From positions 107,247 to 171,246 of the forward strand of contig CAZGXI010000005.1 in NCBI GenBank assembly GCA_964529715.1: 64,000 nucleotides of DNA, written 5' to 3'. A model generated the notes under the pieces. That model made no database searches, was not told where the DNA came from, and was given only the letters and a program-made list of their open reading frames with translations. Positions 16,722 through 25,609 of the stretch are shown here, in pieces. Within the stretch, counting starts at the first letter, position 1. The number at the start of each line of letters is the position of its first letter. The position numbers and the translations under genes are program-made. Origin of the DNA: CAZGXI01 sp964529715. GTDB lineage: Bacteria > Chloroflexota > Anaerolineae > Aggregatilineales > Ch27.

Positions 16722-18254
16722 CTATTTGGGAATGTCGCGGACGGCGGCGAAGGCCGGGCGTGGTCCGCTTGGGCCGGTCAATGCCCACAGGCATTGTTCG
16801 GATGCCGCACCGGCGGCCTCGCAGAAGTTAAGGTTCCACAGGAACATCGGCCCAACGTAGTTCAGGTCGCGCCCCAGTTGGAAGGCGCGCACGATGTACT
16901 GTGCCTGCTCATTGAGATCGGTGTAGGCCACGAACTCATATCCGGCGGGCGGCGGGTTGCCTGTGTCAGCGTTTGTGCCCCAGCCAAACTCGGTTGCCCA
17001 GATGAACGTGTTCGCGTCGCCGCTCTGAACCATGATGTTGCGGTAGTCGCGCAGCGTTTGCAGGAAGAAGAAGCTGGGATGGTCGTCGTGGGTCAGCACG
17101 CCTGCCGTGTTATTGCAGCACACGCTGTCCGGCGGGTTGGCCCAGCCGTTGGGATGCGCGCCCAGGGCGTCGGAATACTGCGCCACACCGCTGGCGTACA
17201 TGGCCCGCACGTACACGCGGTCATCGATGGCGTTGACGCCGTCGTTGAAGCCAGTCGGCGCAACGCCCCCGGCCACCACGATGGCCGACGGGTCCTGGGC
17301 CTTAATCGCGGCGTAAGCGAGGCGGAGCATCTCCACATAGCCCGCCGCGCTGATCGGATGGGCAGGGCTGTTCCATTCGCGGCGCAGGTTTTGCTCGTTC
17401 CAAATTTCATAGGCGTCCACACGCCCACGATACCGCTGCGCCAGCGCGCCGACGAAGTTGGCGTAATCCTGGTAGTTGGTCGGCGGACCATCTTCGTCCA
17501 CCGTGTCGCGTGCCCAGGCGGGGGCCTTGACCACGCTGAACAGGATGTTGACCCCTGCCGCTTCCAGTGTGTTGACCATTTGGTCCAGCGACGCCCAATC
17601 GATGTTGCCCCGGCTGGTTTCGTAGGCTTTCCACTCAATCTGCTGCTTCACCCAACGCATCCCCAGGGTGGTCACGCGCTCCATCACACTGGCGGCGTTC
17701 TGGTTCGGCAGGTGAACTTGAATGCCGTAGGCGAAGGCGACGTTGGGTGACGTGTTGGGCGGCGGGGTGACGGTCACGCCGGGGGCAACTGTTGGCGTCG
17801 GACCGACTGGCTGGCCCGGTGTACACGGCACGACCAGCCGCTGCCCGACGTAGATCAGATTAGGATTGCGGATGTTGTTGAAGGCGGCCATGTTGGCGAT
17901 AGTTGTTCCGTACCGCAGTGAGATCCGATAGAGGTTTTCCCCACGCGCAACGACGTGCGTGCAGACGTTACTCGGCGGCGTGGTAGGTATTGGGCCGGCG
18001 GTGGGGGTAGGGCCGGGTGTGGGGGTCGGGCCGGGAAGGGTCGGAATGGTTAGCCGCTGCCCGACGAAAATCAGGTTCGGGTTCACGATGCCATTGGCTT
18101 GCGCGAGGGCATTGACAGTCGTTCCATAGCGAAGGGAAATCCGGTAGAGATTTTCTCCCGGCTGAACGACGTGGATATTTCCTTGTGCGCTTGCCACGCC
18201 CCCAAAACTTAAAAGTATCCCTAGTAGCACAATAATCGCGGTGGCGCGTCGCAT
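16722..18254 (-). CDS. Secreted LysM protein with glycoside-hydrolase-like (GH39/GH5-like) domain
   Basis: 510 aa. Signal peptide (ATAIIVLLGILLSFGGVASAQ), two LysM repeats of near-identical type (VVQPGENLYRISLRYGTT and VVARGENLYRISLRYGTT, each ending in LIFVGQRL/LIYVGQRL), Pro-Thr linkers, then a TIM-barrel hydrolase domain starting FAYGIQVHLPNQ. Both catalytic Glu candidates are present: EIWNEQNLRREW (acid/base) and FIWATEFGWG (nucleophile), unlike the neighbouring hydrolase-like protein. LysM would bind peptidoglycan or chitin-type glycans, placing the enzyme at the wall. ATG 18254 is chosen for the signal peptide and GGAGGT 11 bases upstream. Confidence 0.85.
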   Translation of the reverse strand: MRRATAIIVLLGILLSFGGVASAQGNIHVVQPGENLYRISLRYGTTVNALAQANGIVNPNLIFVGQRLTIPTLPGPTPTPGPTPTAGPIPTTPPSNVCTHVVARGENLYRISLRYGTTIANMAAFNNIRNPNLIYVGQRLVVPCTPGQPVGPTPTVAPGVTVTPPPNTSPNVAFAYGIQVHLPNQNAASVMERVTTLGMRWVKQQIEWKAYETSRGNIDWASLDQMVNTLEAAGVNILFSVVKAPAWARDTVDEDGPPTNYQDYANFVGALAQRYRGRVDAYEIWNEQNLRREWNSPAHPISAAGYVEMLRLAYAAIKAQDPSAIVVAGGVAPTGFNDGVNAIDDRVYVRAMYASGVAQYSDALGAHPNGWANPPDSVCCNNTAGVLTHDDHPSFFFLQTLRDYRNIMVQSGDANTFIWATEFGWGTNADTGNPPPAGYEFVAYTDLNEQAQYIVRAFQLGRDLNYVGPMFLWNLNFCEAAGAASEQCLWALTGPSGPRPAFAAVRDIPK

Positions 18255-18332
18255 GTTGGGTCTAACCTCCTGATTAGTAGCATTGTCATTCCGCATCATC
18301 ATATAACGGATATGTTTCCTACGCCACTGTGT

Positions 18333-18338
18333 TATAAT
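18333..18338 (+). promoter_or_regulatory. -10 element of the DUF2207 cluster
   Basis: A perfect TATAAT 88 bases before the start of the DUF2207 gene. No clear -35. It lies in the divergent gap (18255-18425) shared with the LysM-hydrolase gene. Confidence 0.4.
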
Positions 18339-18425
18339 CTGATTTGGTTGTGTGTGGTGAGCCTATCACAGACAGCAGAGCAGGGCGGCGACGCCTGTCT
18401 GGAATTGAGCAGAAGGAGTGCCGAC

Positions 18426-20369
18426 ATGTCTGGACGCAGCAGATGGCTGATGTTGGTAGGGGTGGTGTGCCTGGCTCTGCTGTGGGTTGCGACTCCTGCC
18501 GGAGCGCAGAGCCGCGCCCTGTACTGGCGCCGCTGGGACGTGTCGATTGACGAGATCGATACCCGTGCGAACCGTTTTCATATCAGCGAAATTCACGAAA
18601 TCCAGTTCACGAGCGGGACATTCCGCTTCGGTTTTCGTTCCATTCTTTGGGAACGGATGGATGGCATCGAAAACGTCGCCGTCTATGAGGGGGAAACGCC
18701 GTTGGCGCGTGACTGTGGCGGGTCTGCCGGCACGTTTTGCGCCGTGCTGGTCGGGGACGAATTCCAGATCACCTACTACTTCTTAACCCCAGCGACGAAC
18801 GAGCGGCGTACCTTTGTCGTGGAGTATGATGTAGTCGGCGGTCTGCGTTCCTATGACGGCGGCGACCAGCTCAATTGGTTTGTCATTGCGCCCGATCATT
18901 CCTTTCCTGTTAAAAGCTCAACGATCACTGTGCGTATGCCCCAGGGCTTCGCGCCGAGGCCGGACGTAGACCCGGTCGTCTCCTACGGTCCGCCGACCAC
19001 TGTTACAGTACAGGATACACTGGTGACATTTACAACCACCCGTGAGATCGGCGCTGATGAAGGCCTGGAAATTCGCATTCAGTATCCCCACGATCCTCAG
19101 GGTCGCAGGACGCTGTGGCAGGCGAACTATGATCAGCAGGCCGCCTACGACGAGAATGTGCGTCCTCTGCTTAACTTACTGTTTGGCGGTGCGGGGTTGC
19201 TGCTGCTGATCCTGGGGCCGCTGGCGGTTTACTACCTGTGGTACAGGCGCGGGCGTGACCCTGAAATCGGCGTTGTGCCGGAATATCTCGCTGCGCCGCC
19301 TTCCGATTTGCCGCCCGCTATCGTCGGCGTGTTGGTGGACGAGAAGGCCGATCTACAGGATGTGATGTCTACTCTGCTGGACCTGGCGCGGCGCGGCTAC
19401 ATGGTGATCGAAGAAGATCGACAACCTGGGGTGTTTGGGTTTGGCTCATCCGTCACTTATACCTTCAAGCGGACGGATAAACCTGACAGCGACCTGCGCG
19501 GTTACGAACGCTATCTGCTCAGCAACATCTTTGGCAATGCCGATGAGCGCTCCCTGGATTCGCTTCGCTACAGGTTTTACACGATCATTTCACGTATTCA
19601 AGATGAGCTTTATCGTGAAGTGGTTAACGCTGGGTTCTTTACTGCCAACCCAGAGCGCGTCCGACAGGGATGGGCGGGCCTGGGCATTGTGCTGATCGTC
19701 CTGGCTGTGATGAGCGGCGTTATATTGCTGGGTCTAGAGGCCTCATTTGCCGAGGCAGTGATCTGTCTGCCGATTGCGCTGGGCATCGTTGGCATCGCCA
19801 TGACGGTTGCTTCCAGCGCGATGCCTGCCCGCACGGTCAAAGGGGCAGAGGAGACGGCCAAGTGGAAGGCATTCCGCGAATACTTGCGTAACATCCGCAA
19901 GTATGCTGACGTGGAACAGGCGACCGACCAGTTTAACGATTACCTGCCTTATGCGGTGGCTTTTGGCCTGGAACGCACCTGGGTGAATACCTTCAGCCGG
20001 GTTCCGCAGACGCCTATTCCCTACTGGTACTACCCGCGTTACCTGGGTGGTCCCTGGGGTGGGGGGTATCGTCGAGGTGGACCGATGGTGGATATGCGCG
20101 ATCTGTCTGGAACGGAGCTTGGAGATCGGCTGGCGCGCCCAGATTTTTCGCTCGACCGGGCAGCCGGGGGAATGTTCGGCGGTCTGGAACGGATGTCGTC
20201 GGGCCTGTTCGGGATGTTAGACAGCGCCTCGCGCGTTTTCACCAGTGTGCCGCAGCAGAGCGCCACTCATCGTTCAAGTGGTAGCTGGTCGCGTAGCGGG
20301 CGAAGCTGGTCTGGCGGCGGCTTTCGGGGTGGTGGTGGCGGCGGACGTGGTCGAGCCGGGTTCGGCTAA
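18426..20369 (+). CDS. DUF2207-family membrane protein
   Basis: 647 aa. Signal peptide (MLVGVVCLALLWVATPAGAQ), then ~200 residues of extracellular beta-rich DUF2207 domain (WDVSIDEID, FHISEIHEIQF, LNWFVIAPDHSFPV), a TM segment (GGAGLLLLILGPLAVYYLW) followed by the typical YRRGRDPEIGVVPEYLAPP-type junction, a cytosolic winged-helix-like part (DVMSTLLDLARRGYMVIEED), two more TM helices, and a Gly/Arg-rich tail of ~40 residues. The function of the family is unknown; some members are cell-envelope or adhesion-linked. AAGGAG 7 bases before ATG 18426; the upstream frame is not supported. First gene of a same-strand cluster of four. Confidence 0.85.
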   Translation: MSGRSRWLMLVGVVCLALLWVATPAGAQSRALYWRRWDVSIDEIDTRANRFHISEIHEIQFTSGTFRFGFRSILWERMDGIENVAVYEGETPLARDCGGSAGTFCAVLVGDEFQITYYFLTPATNERRTFVVEYDVVGGLRSYDGGDQLNWFVIAPDHSFPVKSSTITVRMPQGFAPRPDVDPVVSYGPPTTVTVQDTLVTFTTTREIGADEGLEIRIQYPHDPQGRRTLWQANYDQQAAYDENVRPLLNLLFGGAGLLLLILGPLAVYYLWYRRGRDPEIGVVPEYLAAPPSDLPPAIVGVLVDEKADLQDVMSTLLDLARRGYMVIEEDRQPGVFGFGSSVTYTFKRTDKPDSDLRGYERYLLSNIFGNADERSLDSLRYRFYTIISRIQDELYREVVNAGFFTANPERVRQGWAGLGIVLIVLAVMSGVILLGLEASFAEAVICLPIALGIVGIAMTVASSAMPARTVKGAEETAKWKAFREYLRNIRKYADVEQATDQFNDYLPYAVAFGLERTWVNTFSRVPQTPIPYWYYPRYLGGPWGGGYRRGGPMVDMRDLSGTELGDRLARPDFSLDRAAGGMFGGLERMSSGLFGMLDSASRVFTSVPQQSATHRSSGSWSRSGRSWSGGGFRGGGGGGRGRAGFG

Positions 20370-20381
20370 AGGAGCGTGGGC

Positions 20382-20903
20382 ATGGGCAGTGGGCGGGTGG
20401 TGGGGATCATTCTGATCGCCGTCGGAATCGCTGTTGGATCTCTGGCGGCGCTGCTGCTGATCAGCGGCGTGAGCAGTGAACAGTTAACGCCTTCCGGCGC
20501 GATCCTGGGATTTGCCATTGCTTTTGTGGTGCTGGTCGCGCCGTTGGTGGGATTCGGCGTCGTTATGCTTGTACAAGGCCGAGCAGAAGATCGGCGAGCC
20601 GCCAGCGCCCGGCAGCAACGCCGCCTGTTGGACATCGTGACCAGCCGGGGACAGGTCGCTATTGCCGATCTGGCCATCGAGATGCAGGTGAGTGCCGAGG
20701 ACATCCGCGCCATGATCCATCAGCTGGTGGGGATGCAGGTGTTCAGCGGGTATGTGAACTGGGATAAAGGACAGCTGTATTCAACTGAGGCTCGCCACCT
20801 GCGCGATCTGCGAAAGTGTGAGAACTGCGGCGGCGAAATCGAGTTGAAAGGCAAGGGTATTATTGCCTGCCGCTTTTGTGGGACAGAGTATTTCTTGAGC
20901 TGA
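20382..20903 (+). CDS. Two-TM protein with winged-helix-like segment and C-terminal zinc ribbon
   Basis: 173 aa. Two TM helices (IILIAVGIAVGSLAALLLI and ILGFAIAFVVLVAPLVGFGV), then a cytosolic helix-turn-helix/PCI-like segment (RRLLDIVTSRGQVAIADLA, VSAEDIRAMIHQL, GYVNWDKGQLY) and a zinc ribbon with CENCGG and CRFCG. I do not recognise a named family, but the winged-helix plus ribbon layout recurs in SPFH/zinc-ribbon clusters. GGAG lies 7 bases before ATG 20382; it starts 12 bases after the DUF2207 stop, so it is likely cotranscribed. Confidence 0.75.
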   Translation: MGSGRVVGIILIAVGIAVGSLAALLLISGVSSEQLTPSGAILGFAIAFVVLVAPLVGFGVVMLVQGRAEDRRAASARQQRRLLDIVTSRGQVAIADLAIEMQVSAEDIRAMIHQLVGMQVFSGYVNWDKGQLYSTEARHLRDLRKCENCGGEIELKGKGIIACRFCGTEYFLS

Positions 20904-20995
20904 CGGCAGGCTGACGGCTTGCCGACCTCTTTTGTCCTAGTGTGATCTCTGTTGTATTCTTAGGATATGTCCAGCGAGATAAGGAGGGGGGTTCT

Positions 20996-21568
20996 TTGAC
21001 CAGCACAGACTTGTTTGGCAGGGATTTGTTTGATCGGATCGTCAGCCAGCGCGGCAGGTGGGAAAATCTCCTTACGCGCATTCCCGGCCTCGGCGGTATG
21101 ATGGAAGGCTATCTGAATATGACCGCGCGCCGCAGCGCGGACCGAATCGTGCGGGAATATATTGCCGGGCAGCTCCGGGATCAGGTAACACACCTGGCCC
21201 GTGTGGAAAATGCCCTCCTCGACGCCGGTGGCCTAGCTTTGATGAGCAGGACTCGTTCGACTAAATCCCGGCTGCAAACGCTGGCCGACCGGATCGGCAC
21301 TGCCACGCCCGGTTACGCCGGTTTTTTCGACGCCATTAAGATTGGCGAGAACGAACTGGCACAGATTTATGCTTTCGACGAGGCGATGGTTCGCTATGTC
21401 GATCAGGTCCGCGAGAAGATCGACGCCTTGCAGCGTGTGGCGGTGGAAAATGAGAGCGTCGAAAATGCCATTGCCGATCTGGATGCGCTCATCGCGGAAG
21501 CGGACAGCGCCTTTGCCCTGCGTGAGAATCTGTTGACCGGTATAGGCAGCCAGTCGCCCGAATCCTAG
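20996..21568 (+). CDS. Helical protein of unknown function linked to an SPFH gene
   Basis: 190 aa from a TTG start chosen because AAGGAGGGGGG ends a few bases upstream; a longer in-frame start at 20942 has no ribosome site. No signal peptide or TM. The sequence is almost wholly alpha-helical, with heptad-like patches (RSADRIVREYIAGQLRDQV, YVDQVREKIDALQRVAVENE, IADLDALIAEADSAFALREN). I recognise no domain. Its place between a zinc-ribbon membrane protein and an SPFH protein, on the same strand, suggests a coiled-coil partner of the SPFH protein, which is inference. Confidence 0.65.
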   Translation: MTSTDLFGRDLFDRIVSQRGRWENLLTRIPGLGGMMEGYLNMTARRSADRIVREYIAGQLRDQVTHLARVENALLDAGGLALMSRTRSTKSRLQTLADRIGTATPGYAGFFDAIKIGENELAQIYAFDEAMVRYVDQVREKIDALQRVAVENESVENAIADLDALIAEADSAFALRENLLTGIGSQSPES

Positions 21569-21645
21569 CCTGGTATTCCTGGTTGTAGCCGTTTGCAGCG
21601 GCGGAACGCTTTCTAACACCGTATAAATTTCAGGAGAGCGAAGGC

Positions 21646-22740
21646 ATGGTGCGAATTATCGATGTTATTTCCCATCCGAACGTGATGGACGATGAGCTGG
21701 TCTACCGTGAGCCGCAGCAGGGCAATGGTGATTGGCGCATGGGGTCTCAGGTGATCGTGCAAGAAAGCCAGGCCGCAGTTTTTGTGCGGCAGGGCGAGGC
21801 GCTGGATGTGCTGGGGCCGGGCAGCCATACCCTCTCGACCGCGAATCTGCCGCTCCTCTCCAGCCTGATCGGCATGGTCACGAACGGGCGCAACCCCTTC
21901 ACGGCAGACCTGTACTATGTCAACCTCAAGGACCTGCCGCAAGTCGGCTGGGGCACGAACCCGCCGGTAGTGATGGAAACGCCGGGCCGGGGTGTGGGCG
22001 TGGTGCTGTTGATCACGCACGGTGTGATCGACATCGGCATCGAGGAACCGCAGCGGTTTGTCAAGCAGTACGCCATCGGCAAGCCTATCCTGCGCCTAGG
22101 CGACATCAAAGAACGTATTCAGACGATGTTGTTGAGCGAGATCGGTACGCTGCTATCTAAATCTGGCGCTCAAAGCGTTCCAGATGCCAACCGCCTGCTG
22201 AGCGATCTCGAAGGCGCGATGCTGGCCCGCTTGAACGAGCAATTCGCCAGCATCGGGATGCGCATCAAGGCGTTTGAGGCCAAGCCGTTCACTGCCAAAG
22301 ATGTTTCTTTGGACGAATTGCGCAACTACATCAGCCTGGAGGCTTATGAGCGTCTGCGGCGGCTTGAAGTGGCCCAGGCGGCGGCGCAGAACCCCGGCCT
22401 GGCCGGCACGGCAGCAGGCGCGGGGGTCGGCCTGGGAGTCGGGCAGGCTATCGGCGCGACGATCAACCCAGAACAGGCCGCGCTCCAACAGCAGTTGCAG
22501 CAACAGCAGTTGATGATGCAACAGATGATGATGCAGATGATGCAGCAAAACCAGCAGCAGGTCGCCCCGCCGCCGGCTCCTGCGCCCTCGACAGCCAGCG
22601 CGCCCACAACGCCGGAGGAGGTCCAAGCCATTATCGACGGGCTGGATGTGCGTCTTGCCAACGGCGAAATTACGGAAGAGACGTACAACCGTCTGGTCGC
22701 TCGCTGGGAGGAAAAGCTCAGACAGATGCGCGGTAGCTGA
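21646..22740 (+). CDS. SPFH-domain (virion-core/YdjI-like) protein with Gln/Met-rich linker and SHOCT tail
   Basis: 364 aa. The N-terminus (DELVYREPQQGNGDWRMGSQ, VIVQESQAAVFVRQGEALD) and VLGPGSHTLSTANLPLL are diagnostic of the YdjI/virion-core SPFH branch. The SPFH domain runs to about residue 245. A small Gly/Ala hydrophobic stretch, a Gln/Met-rich linker (QQQLMMQQMMMQMMQQNQQQ) and a Pro-rich linker follow. The last ~30 residues (ANGEITEETYNRLVARWEE) match a SHOCT domain. SPFH proteins form membrane-associated ring or microdomain scaffolds. GGAGAGCG lies 7-8 bases before the start. Confidence 0.87.
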   Translation: MVRIIDVISHPNVMDDELVYREPQQGNGDWRMGSQVIVQESQAAVFVRQGEALDVLGPGSHTLSTANLPLLSSLIGMVTNGRNPFTADLYYVNLKDLPQVGWGTNPPVVMETPGRGVGVVLLITHGVIDIGIEEPQRFVKQYAIGKPILRLGDIKERIQTMLLSEIGTLLSKSGAQSVPDANRLLSDLEGAMLARLNEQFASIGMRIKAFEAKPFTAKDVSLDELRNYISLEAYERLRRLEVAQAAAQNPGLAGTAAGAGVGLGVGQAIGATINPEQAALQQQLQQQQLMMQQMMMQMMQQNQQQVAPPPAPAPSTASAPTTPEEVQAIIDGLDVRLANGEITEETYNRLVARWEEKLRQMRGS

Positions 22741-22772
22741 CGCGGCAAGTTTTGTGGCCAGAACGATTCTAC

Positions 22773-22796
22773 AGGGGCACGTCCGACGTGCCCTTG
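22773..22796. terminator. Hairpin between convergent SPFH and glycosyltransferase genes
   Basis: GGGGCACG (22774-22781) pairs with CGTGCCCT/T (22787-22795) with a 5-base loop. No real T-run; the position suggests a bidirectional terminator. Related in sequence to the hairpin at 28561-28588. Confidence 0.5.
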
Positions 22797-22816
22797 TGAT
22801 TCGCCGACGGGGCAGC

Positions 22817-24679
22817 TTACGGCAGCAGGTCTGTCTCTGGCGCTATTTCCAGGTGATCTCCTTCACCGGTAGTCAGTCGCACCATACTGACCGGATCGTA
22901 CACGCCCACATGCAGCGTCCACACAGCGGCAGGCAGGTTAGGCGGCAGCCGCAGCAGATATACATCTCGCTGGACGATCCCCGGAGTCCAGTTGGTTGAG
23001 TCTACTCTACCGCCAGGTAGCAGGTGATCCTCCTGTGCCCAGACGACAGACCCATCCGCCGGGCGGGGCGGCCCGACCAGGTGGACGAATCCGTTGAACG
23101 GGTGTGCCGTCTCTCGGCGTGGAGTCCAGTACAGGATCGCGCGCAGGGTGTCGTCGGCGGGGCGATCTATCTGGGCATCAAGCAGCGTGGCGACATTGCC
23201 GAAATCGACGCCTAGACGCGGGGCGTATTCACCGGGGCGCACGTCCCAGCCCCGGAACTCCATTACGCGGAAGCCTGCAACATGTACATCTACTGTGATC
23301 TGAGCATTTGTTGTCAGCCAGGTGAAGGGGACGTGCTGATCATCGTAGCCGGGCAGACTGCCGGGGATCAGCCATACCGCCCGGCGTGCCGTGATCGCCT
23401 CTTCCAGGATGGCGGCAGTGTCCTCTGCTGGAGCGTTAGGGTGCAGCGGCAAAGTGGTCTCATCTGCCGGACCGCGAAAATAGTACGTGAAGGCCGGTTC
23501 AAGCAACTGCTGTACTACCAGATCGCCCGGTTGTGCGGATGAGGTCATGTAAGCGCCAAGCGTCCGCCAATCTGGAGCTTTACGGTAAGCCGGGTCTGTA
23601 TAGTGGTTGACCAGCGCCCAGCCGCTTAATGCGCTCCAGGCCAGCAGCGCCGTTGGGCCTAGCCACCGCAGCCCCTTGTTTCGTGTAGTCATAAAAACCG
23701 CTGCCCCCGCACCCAGCAAGATCAGGTAGGGCACAATGGCGATCAGGTAGCGTGGGCGGAACACATCCAGGCGTGTGGAGATAATGCTCAGCAACAATAC
23801 AGGAATGACGATGTTGGCTGCCAGGAAAATAGCCGTATGGCGTTGCCTGCGCCACAACAGAGCCAGCGCACCGATGACGGTGGGTAACAGCACGATCCAG
23901 AGCGTGCTTATCAAATCGGCGGGTAGCGTTTCGCCTATGGTCAGAGCAGGCAGGAAACTTGTCAATAATACCCCGGCCTCAAAACTGCTGGCGGTGCCGC
24001 CGTAGCCGCTGCGGCTCAGTGCGAGTGCCTGCGCACCCCAAGGGATCAGCAGAACGGCGACGCCTGCCATTGCCAGCAGCCAAGGGCGCCAGCGGTTCCT
24101 TCGGGTGAGCAACAGATACATGCCCTGTGCGGCTATCAGGAATGGTTCCAGAAAGAAGATGTAGGCGCTCAAGGCCGCTGCCAGAGCATAGCGAATCCAA
24201 TCGCGGTGGCGGCTGCGTTCTATGGCGATGGCAAATGCCCATGCCACTACCGGGCTACATGCCGCCCAGATCGCGTAGTTGCGCACGTCCTGCGCGTGCC
24301 AGATCAAAAAGGGATGCACGGCGTAGATTAGGGCAGCAAGCAGGGCAGGGGATTGTCGCCGGAAAAGCCATCTGCCAAGCGCGTAGGTGGCAGCGACTCC
24401 GGGCAGGCTCAGCAGTGCGGGCAGCAACCGCATGATCCATTCGCCATCCCCAAAGACATTTTTCCAGAGGGCGAACAGCGCAAAAGTGCCCAGGGGGTGC
24501 GGCTCTCGTCCGGCCAGATCGAGCGCATCCGGCCAGGGTGCCGCCCAGTACTGAATGGCAAAAGCCTCGTCGCCACGCAGCGGGACGTCGTCTAGGTGGA
24601 TTAGGCGCAGGGCCAGGGACAGCAGCAGGATTGCTACCAGGACAAAAAGGGTTCTGCTGCACTGTCGGGAGACGCTCAT
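22817..24679 (-). CDS. Membrane glycosyltransferase, GT39/ArnT-like
   Basis: 620 aa. The N-terminal TM helix ends in RLIHLDDVPLRGDEAFAIQYW, whose acidic pair after the first helix is the GT-C (PMT/ArnT) signature; a second loop reads GREPHPLGTFALFALW. About ten TM helices follow, then a ~180-aa soluble beta-rich C-terminal domain. The likely role is transfer of a sugar from a polyprenyl-phosphate carrier to a surface polymer or protein on the outer face of the membrane. The start ATG overlaps the stop of the upstream gene (ATGA), showing translational coupling. Confidence 0.82.
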   Translation of the reverse strand: MSVSRQCSRTLFVLVAILLLSLALRLIHLDDVPLRGDEAFAIQYWAAPWPDALDLAGREPHPLGTFALFALWKNVFGDGEWIMRLLPALLSLPGVAATYALGRWLFRRQSPALLAALIYAVHPFLIWHAQDVRNYAIWAACSPVVAWAFAIAIERSRHRDWIRYALAAALSAYIFFLEPFLIAAQGMYLLLTRRNRWRPWLLAMAGVAVLLIPWGAQALALSRSGYGGTASSFEAGVLLTSFLPALTIGETLPADLISTLWIVLLPTVIGALALLWRRQRHTAIFLAANIVIPVLLLSIISTRLDVFRPRYLIAIVPYLILLGAGAAVFMTTRNKGLRWLGPTALLAWSALSGWALVNHYTDPAYRKAPDWRTLGAYMTSSAQPGDLVVQQLLEPAFTYYFRGPADETTLPLHPNAPAEDTAAILEEAITARRAVWLIPGSLPGYDDQHVPFTWLTTNAQITVDVHVAGFRVMEFRGWDVRPGEYAPRLGVDFGNVATLLDAQIDRPADDTLRAILYWTPRRETAHPFNGFVHLVGPPRPADGSVVWAQEDHLLPGGRVDSTNWTPGIVQRDVYLLRLPPNLPAAVWTLHVGVYDPVSMVRLTTGEGDHLEIAPETDLLP

Positions 24680-25437
24680 TCCTCGGCTTCTTCTGTCTCC
24701 TCCGTGTTAGAAGTTTCAGCAATCCCAATGGCGCTTTCCAGGGCCGCAATCTGCGTTTCATTTAGTGTCGGCTGATCGCCCTGCTTTTTAAGGTCCTTCA
24801 GGTAGCCTTTGAGGTTGGGCCGCCGCTTGCCGTCGGCATAGAGCACCGGAATGACCGGATCGATGATCTCGACCTGTGCGCGCGGGCTGGTGAAAAGAAT
24901 GACCGGTTGTACCTTCACGCCCGAACCGGGGACGGTTTTGTCGAGCAGGACCTGAATCTTTTCCGCGTCCCGCATGGCGGCGTAGTTCGGGTCGCCGAGC
25001 ATATCCTGCCGGAAGAAAGCCAGCAGTTTGCCGAGAATCCCACCTTTGCGAGACCAGCGTTCGCCCTCGACGCGAAACGTGCCCTCTTGTGGACGGATGG
25101 TCAGGGTAAAAACGCCCTGCGGCGCAACCAGCAGGTGATGCGCCGGAAGCACATAATTGTAGAGCACGCTTCGGCTGCTGACCCCTTTTATGCCCCGCTG
25201 AATGATTGCCTCTGGCATTGGCTCGCGTAGCCACTGGTTTGCCATTCGTACAGAATAGAACGTGGCGCCCAGGGCAACGGGCAGCACGATCAGCGGGGCA
25301 ATCAGCATCAGCGGCGAGGATGGGGCGATGTTGGTGACGAGCAGTCCTAGAAAGAGCAGGCCTAGCGTGATGAAAAAGGCGTATTGGGCGATCTTGCGGT
25401 TGCGGCGGATCAGCCGTTCGTTGGTCACGATGCGCAT
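24676..25437 (-). CDS. Two-TM protein of unknown function, coupled to the glycosyltransferase
   Basis: 253 aa. The N-terminus is basic (MRIVTNERLIRRNRKIAQ), followed by two TM helices (FITLGLLFLGLLV and MLIAPLIVLPVALGATFYS) and a ~180-aa cytosolic domain. The segment YVLPAHHLLVAPQGVFTLT resembles the start of NERD-type domains (a strand-rich region that binds or cuts DNA), but the catalytic pattern is not clear, so I leave it unnamed. The last 14 residues are almost all Glu and Thr. It overlaps the glycosyltransferase start by 4 bases. ATG 25437 is used rather than the TTG just before it. Confidence 0.7.
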   Translation of the reverse strand: MRIVTNERLIRRNRKIAQYAFFITLGLLFLGLLVTNIAPSSPLMLIAPLIVLPVALGATFYSVRMANQWLREPMPEAIIQRGIKGVSSRSVLYNYVLPAHHLLVAPQGVFTLTIRPQEGTFRVEGERWSRKGGILGKLLAFFRQDMLGDPNYAAMRDAEKIQVLLDKTVPGSGVKVQPVILFTSPRAQVEIIDPVIPVLYADGKRRPNLKGYLKDLKKQGDQPTLNETQIAALESAIGIAETSNTEETEEAEE

Positions 25438-25532
25438 CAATCACTTCTTTCATTCAAACAAAGCGTTTGGGTTTGCAGGGTGGAAACGGCAGGGATGTTA
25501 CCACGAACGCGCATTTGCCTGCAACGCGGCAG

Positions 25533-25562
25533 TTGGGAACTCTCTTGTCGGGTCGCTATAAT
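25533..25562 (+). promoter_or_regulatory. Promoter of the yajC-secD-secF operon
   Basis: TTGGGA (25533-25538), 18-base spacer, perfect TATAAT (25557-25562), 48 bases before the yajC start. Confidence 0.6.
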
Positions 25563-25609
25563 TTAACACATCTCCTGAAATTGAATTGCGGATCGTAAGG
25601 AACATTTCT

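Noticed and set aside
16794..17750. 318-aa plus-strand open frame opposite the LysM-hydrolase
   Set aside because: Shadow frame without a ribosome site or recognisable motif.
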